The notes beneath the pieces were generated by a model. The model was not told the origin of the DNA and did no database searches. It saw nothing but the letters and a program-made list of their open reading frames with translations. From NCBI GenBank assembly GCA_050485905.1, contig JBJHCH010000048.1:1-23964 (forward strand): DNA of 23,964 bases, given 5' to 3'. This stretch comes from JAWLCA01 sp050485905. Lineage in GTDB: Bacteria; Pseudomonadota; Alphaproteobacteria; Rhodobacterales; Rhodobacteraceae. A program made the translations under genes and the position numbers. Positions within the stretch are counted from its first letter, which is position 1; every line of letters starts with the position of its first letter. Positions 1 to 6,770 of the stretch are shown in pieces.

Positions 1-20
1 TGGCGGATCCGGGGGCGAGG

Positions 21-91
21 GGGCCATACCTTTTCGGGTATATACCCGATAGGGTATATACCTTATGAGGTATATACCTGAAACGGTATGG
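21..91. repeat. 16-bp periodic array of GGTATATACC palindromes
   Basis: The 10-bp palindrome GGTATATACC occurs at 37-46, 53-62 and 69-78, exactly 16 bp apart. Degenerate half-copies sit in the same phase on each side: CATACC at 25-30 and GGTATGG at 85-91. The outer CCATACC (24-30) and GGTATGG (85-91) are inverted repeats of each other, so the whole block can also form one large stem. It lies between the 3' end of the pentapeptide gene and the left window edge. A regularly spaced operator array or a structured repeat is inferred; the protein that would bind it is unknown. Confidence 0.75.
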
Positions 92-158
92 CGGGTGCGC
101 GGCGCTCGCGGGGCGGCGCGTGAGCCTGCGAGGCCCCGGCGCGGGGGCCGGGGCGGGG

Positions 159-1592
159 TCAGTCGGGCGGGGTGTAGGCGGCGGGGTCGGCTTGCCACTG
201 GCGCCATTCGGTTAGGAACTCGTTAAATTCGAGTGTGCGAGGGGGCCAGTGGTCGGGGCGCGTGAAGCCATTGGGCAGGGTGACGCTGCCATCACCGAAG
301 GTTTCATTAACCTGCGCCTGTTTGATTCGCGCGTTTGAGAGGTTCACCTCCCTCAGCGCAGCACCCCGGAGAGTAGCTGCGCTGAGGGAGGTGTTTTCAC
401 CCAGCTGCGCCTCGATCAGTTTCGCCCCCTCCAGCCTCGCCGCGCGCAGGTCCGCCCCCTGCAGCCGCGTCCAGCTCAGGCGCGCCCCCTCCAGCCTCGC
501 CTCGATCAGGTTCGCCGCCTCCAGCCGCGCCGAGCTCAGGTCCGCCCCCTCCAGCCTCGCCTCGCTCAGGTTCGCCCCCTGCAGCCGCGCCCAGCGCAGG
601 TCCGCCCCCTCCAGCCTCGCCTCGCTCAGGTTCGCCCCCTCCAGCCGCGCCGCGCTCAGGTTCGCCCCCTCCAGCCGCGCCCCGAGCAGGTCCGCCCCCT
701 CCAGCCGCGCCCCGGGCAGGTTCGTCCCCGCCAGCCGCACCAAGCTCAGGTCCGCCCCCTCCAGCCGCGCCTCGGACAGGTCCGCTTTCTCGAAGTTCAA
801 CTCGCGCAAGCCAAAACCTTGCAGGTTCGCGCGACGCAGGTCGAGGCGCAGCCGCGCCAGATCCACGCCGACGATGTCGCGCAACCGGCCAAGGGTCTGG
901 GCGGCCTTTTCCTTGTCGGATCGGGTCGACTTCACGGTTCGCGCCCAAGCTCTGATCTCTTCGGCGTCTGCCTCTTTGGGTCGGTCCTTGGCTGGGTATT
1001 CGGCGGAAAGCTCGCGCAGGTAGACCGACAGCAGGTTGGCGATCCGTGGCGCAATCTCGGGGTGTTCGTTCGCCAGCCCCTCCAGCCGGTCGATGGCGGC
1101 TGCGCGGGTCACGAGGTCGTCCTGCCATTCGGTCAGGATTACCTCCTTACCCTCTTGCTCGACGCTACGTGTCACCTGTCGGTGGGCGGCGAGGTCGGTG
1201 GCGGCGGCGTTCAGCTTGTCGTTCAGCAGGGTCTCGGCGGCCAGATCGACGGTGCGCTGGGCGACGATGCTGCGCCAGATCAGGAAGGGCGCGCTGAGGA
1301 GCGCGACAATGACGGTTCCGGCGCCGAAGCCCAAGCCGGGCGTGGCCTGCGCTGCCAAGGGTGGCTGGCGGGGGTAGATCACGTCCCACAGGGCGCTGAC
1401 GGCTGCGACGATGGCAAAAACGAACATGACCGCCGACAGGGCCTGCACCAAGGGCAGGAGCCAGCGGGCCGGTAGCGCGACGGCGCCTTGCCGCTCCATC
1501 AGGATCAGAAGGCCGAAGATGAGGGCGGTCAGCGCAACGACCAGCAGCAGTGCGGCCAGTTGCGGGCTGAGGGAAATGGTGATCGGGTCCAT
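159..1592 (-). CDS. Membrane-anchored pentapeptide-repeat protein
   Basis: The 477-aa product has three hydrophobic segments near the N-terminus (about residues 11-32, 44-73 and 89-111). A charged, mostly helical linker follows (about 112-250), and then a long run of A(D/N)LxxARLEG decapeptide units, i.e. paired pentapeptides, from about 252 to 428. Pentapeptide repeats of this kind fold as a right-handed quadrilateral beta-helix. The C-terminal 40 residues are non-repetitive and rich in Trp and Pro. At DNA level the repeats are a near-perfect 30-bp tandem repeat (about 400-790), so copy number could change by slippage. The ATG at 1592 opens the first membrane segment; no strong Shine-Dalgarno is visible. 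No enzymatic motif is seen and the function is unknown. The repeat domain probably faces the cytoplasm or periplasm as an interaction surface (inference). Confidence 0.9.
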   Translation of the reverse strand: MDPITISLSPQLAALLLVVALTALIFGLLILMERQGAVALPARWLLPLVQALSAVMFVFAIVAAVSALWDVIYPRQPPLAAQATPGLGFGAGTVIVALLSAPFLIWRSIVAQRTVDLAAETLLNDKLNAAATDLAAHRQVTRSVEQEGKEVILTEWQDDLVTRAAAIDRLEGLANEHPEIAPRIANLLSVYLRELSAEYPAKDRPKEADAEEIRAWARTVKSTRSDKEKAAQTLGRLRDIVGVDLARLRLDLRRANLQGFGLRELNFEKADLSEARLEGADLSLVRLAGTNLPGARLEGADLLGARLEGANLSAARLEGANLSEARLEGADLRWARLQGANLSEARLEGADLSSARLEAANLIEARLEGARLSWTRLQGADLRAARLEGAKLIEAQLGENTSLSAATLRGAALREVNLSNARIKQAQVNETFGDGSVTLPNGFTRPDHWPPRTLEFNEFLTEWRQWQADPAAYTPPD

Positions 1593-1699
1593 GAATGCTT
1601 TCGCCGCTGGTCAATGGCTGCATCGGACCACGGAACGGTGGGGGCGATCAAGGGAATGCTGCATCCGGGTGATGCGCTGGGCCAGCCAACGGGCACTTG

Positions 1700-1725
1700 C
1701 CCGATTTGACAGGCGGCAAATCGGG
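1700..1725. repeat. 9-bp perfect hairpin
   Basis: CCCGATTTG (1700-1708) and CAAATCGGG (1717-1725) are perfect inverted repeats around an 8-base loop. No T-run follows on either strand, so this is not a standard intrinsic terminator. It overlaps the left arm of a larger inverted repeat. Confidence 0.6.
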
Positions 1726-1828
1726 CCGCGCCCGCCCTCCGGGGTGACGAGGGACCGTCGCGCCAGTGGCGCGGCGTAAGCCCGAGGAACGGCGCGTTTC
1801 ACGCACCCGCAGGGCGGGCGCGGCCCGA
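1721..1828. repeat. 18-bp perfect inverted repeat around a 72-bp centre
   Basis: Bases 1721-1738 (TCGGGCCGCGCCCGCCCT) are the exact reverse complement of 1811-1828. The 72 bases between them hold a shorter palindromic stretch (CGCGCCAGTGGCGCG, about 1759-1773). The arrangement resembles a small palindromic intergenic repeat. No transposase gene or target-site duplication is evident. Confidence 0.65.
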
Positions 1829-2120
1829 TTGCGGATGTGGGGATTGTGGAAAGCCCCTTGGCCTGCGCTTGCGCTCCGGCCAACGCCCCGCGCGCGCTTC
1901 CACTGGAAGCCCGCCTTTGCGGGGCGGGATATGCCCTTGGCCGGGTGAGTGGGTTGGGCTGGGGTGTGGGCGCGCGCGGCCGGATTGCGGGCGGTGGGAC
2001 TGCTGCATGCCCCTTGCCCTGCGGCTTGCGCCTTCGGGCAACGCCCCGCGCGGGCTTCCACTGGAAGCCCGCTTTTGCGGGGCGGGATTTGCCCTTGGTC
2101 GGGGGCGAGGGTCGGGCGGG
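1821..2120. repeat. Tandem duplication (~157-bp period) of a palindromic repetitive element
   Basis: Two diverged copies, beginning near 1821 and 1977, share CGGCC(C/G)GATTGCGG, a TGCCCTT-rich stretch, and a long interrupted palindrome. In the second copy the palindrome core is 11+1+11 bp perfect (2050-2072, core CTTCCACTGGAAG). It is framed by GCCCCGC (2043-2049) / GCGGGGC (2077-2083) and then by GGGCAA (2037-2042) / TTGCCC (2089-2094). The first copy has the matching core at 1892-1914 with one mismatch. Such nested palindromes are typical of REP/BIME-like dispersed elements; that identity is an inference. Confidence 0.7.
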
Positions 2121-2142
2121 GGAGTGGAAGGGCAGGTGCCCC

Positions 2143-3024
2143 TCACCCGCCCCCCGCCGTCATCCTTGCGATCAGCCAGCGGGCGATGCGGGCGGTCAGG
2201 CGCTGGCGGGTCAGGGCCTCGGTCCGGGCGACCAGCGCGGTCAGGTAGGGGGCGTGGGCGCGGCGCGCGCGGTAGCGGGCGGCAAAGCCGGGTACGGTCA
2301 GGTCGCCCGCCATCGCGGCCTCGACCAGCCCGTGCAGCAGGTTCAGCGCGGCCAGCCCGGCCTCGGGCGCGGGGCCGAGGCCGCGGGCGCGCAGGGCGAT
2401 CATGTGTGGGCGGGTGAACATCGCGGCGTGGATCGCGTCCGCCAGTTCCCACGGATCATGCAGGATGAAGACACGCTCTGCCGCCTCTGCCATGTCGGGG
2501 GCAAAGCCGTAGCGGGCGGTGAAATCCAGCCGCCGGGCGCGGCGGAACCGCCCGTCCCAGCCGGCGCGGGCCGGGTCCAGCGTGGCCTGCGGCGACAGCG
2601 CCAGCACCGTGCCCCCCGGCGCGGCCAGGCTGTAGGCGGCGGCGCCGTAGCCGCCCATGCCCGACCCGTAGAACAGCACACGCTCGAAATCGTCGAAGAA
2701 GCTGGTCTCGATCAGCCGGTCGAAATGGTCCTGCACCTCGGCATCGCGGAACCAGCGCGGAACATGGGCGACGATGCACAGCGCCGACCAGCCGTGCCGC
2801 TGGGCCAGTTCCAGCCCCAGCGGCAGGCCGTTCGCCCGGCTGCCCGGCGGCGCGAACTCGAAGGTGACGAGCAGGCGCGGCCCATCCTCGACGAACAGCG
2901 CGCCGTGATCGGGGCCAAGGGTTTCGAAACGGCCATGGGCACGGCCAAGCTCTGCCAGCCGCGCCCAGGGCGTGGCGGCTGCCTGTGATTCCGTCCCCTC
3001 GGGGGCGCTGTCCCGCTCCGTCAT
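2143..3024 (-). CDS. Alpha/beta-hydrolase-like protein lacking the nucleophile serine
   Basis: The 293-aa product has a region resembling the nucleophile elbow of alpha/beta hydrolases, strand-FYGSGMGGYGA at about residues 118-128. At the centre of the G-x-S-x-G pattern, however, there is Gly122 instead of Ser; the codon is GGC, as read from the minus strand. Before it is a beta-strand-rich N-terminal half (LLVTFEFAPPG, ALCIVAHVP). After it comes LALSPQATLDP, then a basic, helical C-terminus. The family appears in Rhodobacterales next to rpsD and is sometimes labelled a PAPS reductase; no such motif is visible here. The ATG at 3024 follows a GGGAG/CGGGA stretch. The gene is divergent from rpsD. 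A non-catalytic binding role, or a different active site, is inferred; the true function is unknown. Confidence 0.8.
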   Translation of the reverse strand: MTERDSAPEGTESQAAATPWARLAELGRAHGRFETLGPDHGALFVEDGPRLLVTFEFAPPGSRANGLPLGLELAQRHGWSALCIVAHVPRWFRDAEVQDHFDRLIETSFFDDFERVLFYGSGMGGYGAAAYSLAAPGGTVLALSPQATLDPARAGWDGRFRRARRLDFTARYGFAPDMAEAAERVFILHDPWELADAIHAAMFTRPHMIALRARGLGPAPEAGLAALNLLHGLVEAAMAGDLTVPGFAARYRARRAHAPYLTALVARTEALTRQRLTARIARWLIARMTAGGG

Positions 3025-3228
3025 TCCCGGCTCCCCGGACCCCTCTGCCCGCCTGGTCGGCCCGGCCGCCGGACCCCGCGACTTTCCGGCCGCTTGTGGT
3101 TAATGGTCCGGCAAGGCTGAATCTGCGTCATGCGGGCCATCCTGCGCAACCCGTTCCGTTGCTGTGGCGTGCAGGATGTGGCCGCCGCGCCGAGGCTGGC
3201 AGGGGTGCTGCAACCGCAGCGCGATTGC

Positions 3229-3256
3229 TTGACACGCCGGGACGCGGCTGTATAAG
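3229..3256 (+). promoter_or_regulatory. Sigma-70 type promoter of rpsD
   Basis: TTGACA (3229-3234) is a perfect -35 box. After 16 bp, TATAAG (3251-3256) is a good -10. It is the best consensus promoter seen in the window and would start transcription near 3263, giving a leader of about 125 nt before rpsD. Confidence 0.75.
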
Positions 3257-3262
3257 GCGCGC

Positions 3263-3389
3263 TTCCCCTGGCGCAGGCTGCGGGGAGCATCATTGGTGTT
3301 GGCGGCCCCCGCGAGGGGAGGCCTGTCGTCCCAGGGGGCAGCCCCGGGAAAAGGACAACGCCCTTCACATCGTTGGAAGGAGATCAGCC
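3263..3389 (+). promoter_or_regulatory. Structured 5' leader of rpsD
   Basis: The roughly 127-nt leader contains a CCCC/GGGG hairpin near 3306-3318. A second hairpin near 3330-3349 has CCC-A-GGGG pairing with CCCC-G-GGG around a GCAG loop. The ribosome binding site GGAAGGAG follows (3375-3382). Ribosomal protein S4 is a known autogenous translational repressor in several bacteria. A similar role for this leader is an inference from its length and structure. Confidence 0.4.
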
Positions 3390-4010
3390 GTGACCAAACG
3401 CACGTCTGCCAAGTACAAGATCGACCGCCGGATGGGCGAGAACATCTGGGGCCGCCCGAAATCCCCCGTCAACCGCCGCGAGTATGGCCCCGGCCAGCAC
3501 GGCCAGCGCCGCAAGCAGAAGCTTTCAGACTTCGGCACCCAGCTGAAGGCCAAGCAGAAGCTGAAGGGCTACTACGGCGACCTGACCGAGAAGCAGTTCA
3601 AGCGAATCTATGCCGAGGCCGCCCGCGTGAAGGGCGATACCGGCGAGATGCTGGTGGGTCTGCTGGAACGGCGTCTGGATGCGGTCGTCTACCGCGCCAA
3701 GTTCGTGCCGACCGTCTTTGCCGCGCGCCAGTTCGTGAACCACGGCCATGTCACGGTGAACGGCAAGCGGGTGAACATCCCCAGCTACCGGGTGAAGGAG
3801 GGCGACGTGGTCGCCGTGCGCGACAAGTCGCGCCAGCTTGCCATCGTGCTGGAGGCCGTGGGCCTGGCCGAGCGCGACGTGCCCGACTATATCGAGGCCG
3901 ATCACGCCAAGATGTCCGCGACCTTCGTGCGCACCCCGGCGCTGGGTGACATTCCCTATCCGGTGCAGATGGAGCCGAACCTGGTCGTGGAATACTACGC
4001 CAAGAACTGA
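3390..4010 (+). CDS. rpsD: 30S ribosomal protein S4
   Basis: The product is 206 aa, the usual length for S4, and begins MTKRTSAKYKIDRRMGENIW from a GTG codon. It has the S4 N-terminal region (SPVNRREYGPGQHGQRR) and the S4 RNA-binding domain (about residues 94-160: RRLDAVVYRAKFVPT, QFVNHGHVTVNGKRVN). It ends in the typical NLVVEYYAKN. S4 binds 16S rRNA and nucleates assembly of the small-subunit body. The GTG at 3390 is chosen because GGAAGGAG sits 7 bases upstream and the family N-terminus starts there. The frame stays open upstream to 2985, but that part is proline/arginine-rich noise. It is monocistronic: promoter at 3229 and terminator at 4035. Confidence 0.98.
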   Translation: MTKRTSAKYKIDRRMGENIWGRPKSPVNRREYGPGQHGQRRKQKLSDFGTQLKAKQKLKGYYGDLTEKQFKRIYAEAARVKGDTGEMLVGLLERRLDAVVYRAKFVPTVFAARQFVNHGHVTVNGKRVNIPSYRVKEGDVVAVRDKSRQLAIVLEAVGLAERDVPDYIEADHAKMSATFVRTPALGDIPYPVQMEPNLVVEYYAKN

Positions 4011-4034
4011 TCCGGCAGCGGATCGCAGAATTCC

Positions 4035-4063
4035 GGGCCGCGCCGCACTGGCGCGGCCCTTTT
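4035..4063 (+). terminator. Intrinsic terminator of rpsD
   Basis: A perfect 10-bp stem, GGGCCGCGCC (4035-4044) with GGCGCGGCCC (4050-4059), encloses a 5-base loop and is followed directly by TTTT. It lies 25 bases after the rpsD stop. Confidence 0.9.
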
Positions 4064-4105
4064 CGTTCCGGCACGCGGGTCGCCGCCACCGCGGCGGTTT
4101 GGCTG

Positions 4106-4134
4106 TGGCCTTGCCCGCCCCGGCCCGGTAGAAG
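4106..4134 (+). promoter_or_regulatory. Candidate promoter of homospermidine synthase
   Basis: TGGCCT (4106-4111), a 17-bp spacer and TAGAAG (4129-4134) lie 63 bp before the start codon. The boxes are weak, but a similarly built pair (TGGTCA, 17 bp, TAGAAG) precedes hisC, which raises confidence slightly. Confidence 0.3.
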
Positions 4135-4197
4135 GCAGCGAACGGCCGGCCCTGCGCCGGCACCCCCGCCGCCGAATCGACGAAAGGGCTGCCCCGC

Positions 4198-5619
4198 ATG
4201 ACCTCCTACCCCGACTATGGCCGCATCGACGGCCCCATCGTGATGATCGGCTTCGGCTCCATCGGCCGCGGCACCCTGCCGCTGATCGAGCGGCATTTCG
4301 AATACGACCAGCGGCGGTTCTTCGTGGTGGAGCCGTCGGACGAGCATCATACCTTTCTGGTCCAGCGCGGCATCACCCATTTGCAGCAGGCCGTCACGCG
4401 CGAGAATTTCCGCGACCTGCTGGGCGGCCTGCTGGAGCCGGGGCGCGGCTTTGTCGTCAACCTGTCGGTCGATACCGGCTCTCTGGACCTGATCCGCTTC
4501 TGCCGCGAGTTGCGCGTGCCCTATATTGACACGGTGGTGGAGCCCTGGGCGGGCTACTACTTCGACAAGTCGCTCACGAACGCCCAACGCACCAACTACG
4601 CGCTCCGGCAGGCGATGCGCGAAGAAAAGGCCGCAAACCCCGGCGGCAGCACGGCGATATCCTGCTGCGGCGCCAACCCCGGCATGGTGTCCTGGTTCGT
4701 GAAGGAGGCGCTTCTGCGTCTGGCCGCCGACACCGGCGCCGACGCCACCGCCCCAACCAGCCGCGAAGGCTGGGCGCGGCTGATGCAGGGCCTCGGCGTC
4801 AAGGGCGTGCATATCGCCGAGCGCGACACCCAGAAATCCGCCCGCCCCAAGCGCATCGGCACCTTCGTCAACACCTGGTCGGTCGAGGGCTTCGTGGCCG
4901 AGGGGTTTCAGCCCGCCGAACTGGGCTGGGGCACGCATGAGACATGGTTCCCCGAGGATGGCCACCGCCACGACCACGGCTGCCGCGCCGCGATCTGGAT
5001 GAACCGCCCCGGCGCCATCACCAAGGTCCACACATGGTGCCCCACGCCCGGCCCGCAATACGGCTTCCTCGTGACCCATAACGAGGCCATTTCGATAGCC
5101 GACTACTACACCGTGGGGCAGGGCGACGCGCCCGACTATCGGCCGACCTGCCACTACGCCTATCACCCCTGCGACGACGCGGTGCTCAGCCTGCACGAAA
5201 CCTTCGGCTCGGGCCGGATGCAGCCGCGCATGCATATCCTTGACGAGAACGAGATCATCGAGGGGCGCGACGAGCTTGGCGTGCTGCTGTACGGCCACGC
5301 GAAGAACGCGCTCTGGTACGGCTCGCGCCTGACCATCGAGGAAGCGCGCGATCTGGCCCCGTTCCAGAACGCCACCGGGCTGCAGGTGTCATCGGCCGTG
5401 CTGGCGGGTATGGTCTGGGCGTTGGAAAACCCGAATGCCGGCATCGTCGAGACCGACGAGATGGACCATGCCCGCTGCCTTGAGATCCAGCGCCCCTATC
5501 TGGGCGCGGTCGAGGCGCATTACACCGACTGGACGCCCCTGACCGACCGCTGGACCCAGTTCGACGAGGATATCGACGAGGCCGACCCCTGGCAGTTCCG
5601 CAACGTGCTGGCCTCCTGA
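4198..5619 (+). CDS. hss: Homospermidine synthase
   Basis: The 473-aa product matches the bacterial homospermidine synthase family in length and sequence. That enzyme uses NAD+ as a prosthetic group to make sym-homospermidine, the characteristic polyamine of many alphaproteobacteria, from putrescine. A Rossmann dinucleotide-binding motif opens the protein (IVMIGFGSIGRG, about residues 14-25) with the strand-end acidic residue in FFVVEPSDEHH. Further family-like blocks are TVVEPWAGYYFDKS, SCCGANPGMVSWFVKEAL and YTVGQGDAPDYRPTCHYAYHPCDDA. The ATG at 4198 follows GAAAGGG. The gene sits after the rpsD terminator and 68 bp before hisC, so it may share read-through with hisC-tyrC. The gene is intact. 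Confidence 0.93.
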   Translation: MTSYPDYGRIDGPIVMIGFGSIGRGTLPLIERHFEYDQRRFFVVEPSDEHHTFLVQRGITHLQQAVTRENFRDLLGGLLEPGRGFVVNLSVDTGSLDLIRFCRELRVPYIDTVVEPWAGYYFDKSLTNAQRTNYALRQAMREEKAANPGGSTAISCCGANPGMVSWFVKEALLRLAADTGADATAPTSREGWARLMQGLGVKGVHIAERDTQKSARPKRIGTFVNTWSVEGFVAEGFQPAELGWGTHETWFPEDGHRHDHGCRAAIWMNRPGAITKVHTWCPTPGPQYGFLVTHNEAISIADYYTVGQGDAPDYRPTCHYAYHPCDDAVLSLHETFGSGRMQPRMHILDENEIIEGRDELGVLLYGHAKNALWYGSRLTIEEARDLAPFQNATGLQVSSAVLAGMVWALENPNAGIVETDEMDHARCLEIQRPYLGAVEAHYTDWTPLTDRWTQFDEDIDEADPWQFRNVLAS

Positions 5620-5630
5620 CCCATTGGGTC

Positions 5631-5659
5631 TGGTCACCGGGGGGGCGCGCGGCTAGAAG
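5631..5659 (+). promoter_or_regulatory. Candidate promoter of hisC-tyrC
   Basis: TGGTCA (5631-5636) and TAGAAG (5654-5659) are separated by 17 bp and end 28 bp before hisC. The layout and the downstream TAGAAG-CAGCG resemble the region before hss. Assignment is by eye only. Confidence 0.3.
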
Positions 5660-5687
5660 CAGCGGAAAACCGCTTGCAAGGTGCGCC

Positions 5688-6770
5688 ATGACCGTGATCC
5701 GCCCCCAGCCCGGCATCCTCGACATCGCCCTCTATCAGGGCGGCGAGGCGCATGTGCCCGGCGTGGCCGAGGTGGTGAAGCTGTCGTCCAACGAAAACCC
5801 CTTTGGCCCGTCCGAACGCGCGCTGGAGGCGTTTCGCCGCTCGGGCCGCAACCTGCACCGCTATCCCAACACCGACCACGCCGCGCTGCGCGCCGCCATC
5901 GCCGAGGTTCACGGGCTGGACCCCGCGCGCATCATCTGCGGCGTCGGATCGGACGAGATCATCACCTTCCTCTGCCAGTCCTACGCCGGGCCGGGGGATG
6001 AGGTGCTTTATACCGAACACGGCTTCCTGATGTACCGCATCTCGGCCCTTGCCGCGGGCGCGACGCCGGTCGAGGCGCAGGAACGCCACCGCACGACGGA
6101 TGTGGACGCGCTGCTGGCCGCCTGCACCGACCGCACCCGGCTGGTGTTCCTGGCCAACCCCAACAACCCCACCGGCACGATGATCCCCGACAGCGAACTG
6201 GCCCGCCTGGCCGACGGGCTGCCCGAACAGGCGCTGCTGGTGCTGGACGGCGCCTATGCCGAATATGTCGAGGACTACGACGGCGGCGCCGCGCTGATCG
6301 AGGCGCGGCAGAACGTGGTGATGACGCGGACATTCTCCAAGATCTACGGGCTGGGCGGGTTGCGCGTGGGCTGGGGCTACGGGCCGCAGGCGGTGATCGA
6401 CGTGATGAACCGGGTGCGCGGGCCGTTCAACCTGTCCACCACGCAGTTGGAGACGGCAGAGGCCGCGGTGCGCGACCGCGCCCATACCGACCGCTGCCGG
6501 GCCGAGAATGCGCGGATGCGCGACTGGCTGGCCGATGCGCTGAACGAGATCGGCGTGCCCTGCGACAGACCGCAGGCGAATTTCGTCCTCGCGCGCTTCG
6601 ACAACACCGCCGAGGCAGAGGCCTGCGACACCTTCCTGAAGGGGCAGGGGCTGATCGTGCGCCGGGTCGGCAGCTACAAGCTGCCGAACTGCCTGCGCAT
6701 CACGGTGGGCGACGAATCCGCCTGCCGCCGGGTCGCCCATGCCATCGCCCAGTTCCGGGGCCAGCGGTGA
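5688..6770 (+). CDS. hisC: Histidinol-phosphate aminotransferase
   Basis: The 360-aa product is a class I/II fold-type I PLP aminotransferase. It carries SSNENPFGPS (about 33-42), RYPNTDHAALRAA, NPNNPTG (158-164), the D187/Y190 cofactor contacts in VLDGAYAEY, and the Schiff-base lysine K218 in TFSKIYGLGGLRVGW. HisC interconverts histidinol phosphate and imidazole-acetol phosphate. In Rhodobacterales and other alphaproteobacteria, members next to tyrosine-pathway genes often also act on prephenate or arogenate and phenylpyruvates. The 4-base overlap with the downstream prephenate dehydrogenase makes an aromatic aminotransferase role plausible (inference). The ATG at 5688 gives the family N-terminus RPQPGILDI. 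Confidence 0.93.
   Translation: MTVIRPQPGILDIALYQGGEAHVPGVAEVVKLSSNENPFGPSERALEAFRRSGRNLHRYPNTDHAALRAAIAEVHGLDPARIICGVGSDEIITFLCQSYAGPGDEVLYTEHGFLMYRISALAAGATPVEAQERHRTTDVDALLAACTDRTRLVFLANPNNPTGTMIPDSELARLADGLPEQALLVLDGAYAEYVEDYDGGAALIEARQNVVMTRTFSKIYGLGGLRVGWGYGPQAVIDVMNRVRGPFNLSTTQLETAEAAVRDRAHTDRCRAENARMRDWLADALNEIGVPCDRPQANFVLARFDNTAEAEACDTFLKGQGLIVRRVGSYKLPNCLRITVGDESACRRVAHAIAQFRGQR

Larger units (their letters stand above)
1593..2142. other. 550-bp gene-free, repeat-dense spacer
   Basis: I see no credible gene between the start of the pentapeptide gene and the end of the hydrolase-like gene. Open frames on both strands here are compositional and read through palindromes. The stretch holds a 14-bp palindrome (1690-1703), a 9-bp hairpin (1700-1725), an 18-bp inverted repeat (1721-1738 with 1811-1828) and two copies of a roughly 157-bp direct repeat centred on long palindromes. 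No convincing promoter for the pentapeptide gene could be picked out. Confidence 0.7.
3025..3389 (+). other. Divergent intergenic region with rpsD promoter and leader
   Basis: This 365-bp spacer separates the hydrolase-like gene (-) from rpsD (+). It contains an imperfect inverted repeat (GGCCATCCTGC at 3135-3145 against GCAGGATG at 3171-3178), the rpsD promoter and a GC-rich leader. An in-frame extension upstream of rpsD exists but is not coding in character. Confidence 0.6.

Noticed and set aside
400..790. CRISPR-like regular repeats
   Set aside because: The 30-bp units are contiguous with no unique spacers and translate into the LxxARLEGAD repeat, so they are coding tandem repeats.
235..1023. 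262-aa + strand frame rich in Arg-Ser-Ala-Pro-Ser
   Set aside because: It is the antisense of the 30-bp pentapeptide repeats, and the opposite strand encodes a clear membrane plus pentapeptide protein.
2143..3024. PAPS reductase
   Set aside because: No PAPS-binding or redox Cys motif is visible, and the central elbow resembles an alpha/beta hydrolase.
2985..3389. 135-residue N-terminal extension of S4
   Set aside because: It is Pro/Arg-rich noise spanning the promoter. S4 has its normal length from the GTG at 3390 with an ideal ribosome binding site.
3751..5298. 515-aa minus-strand frame opposite rpsD and hss
   Set aside because: It is a high-GC shadow frame overlapping two clearly conserved genes and has no recognisable domain.
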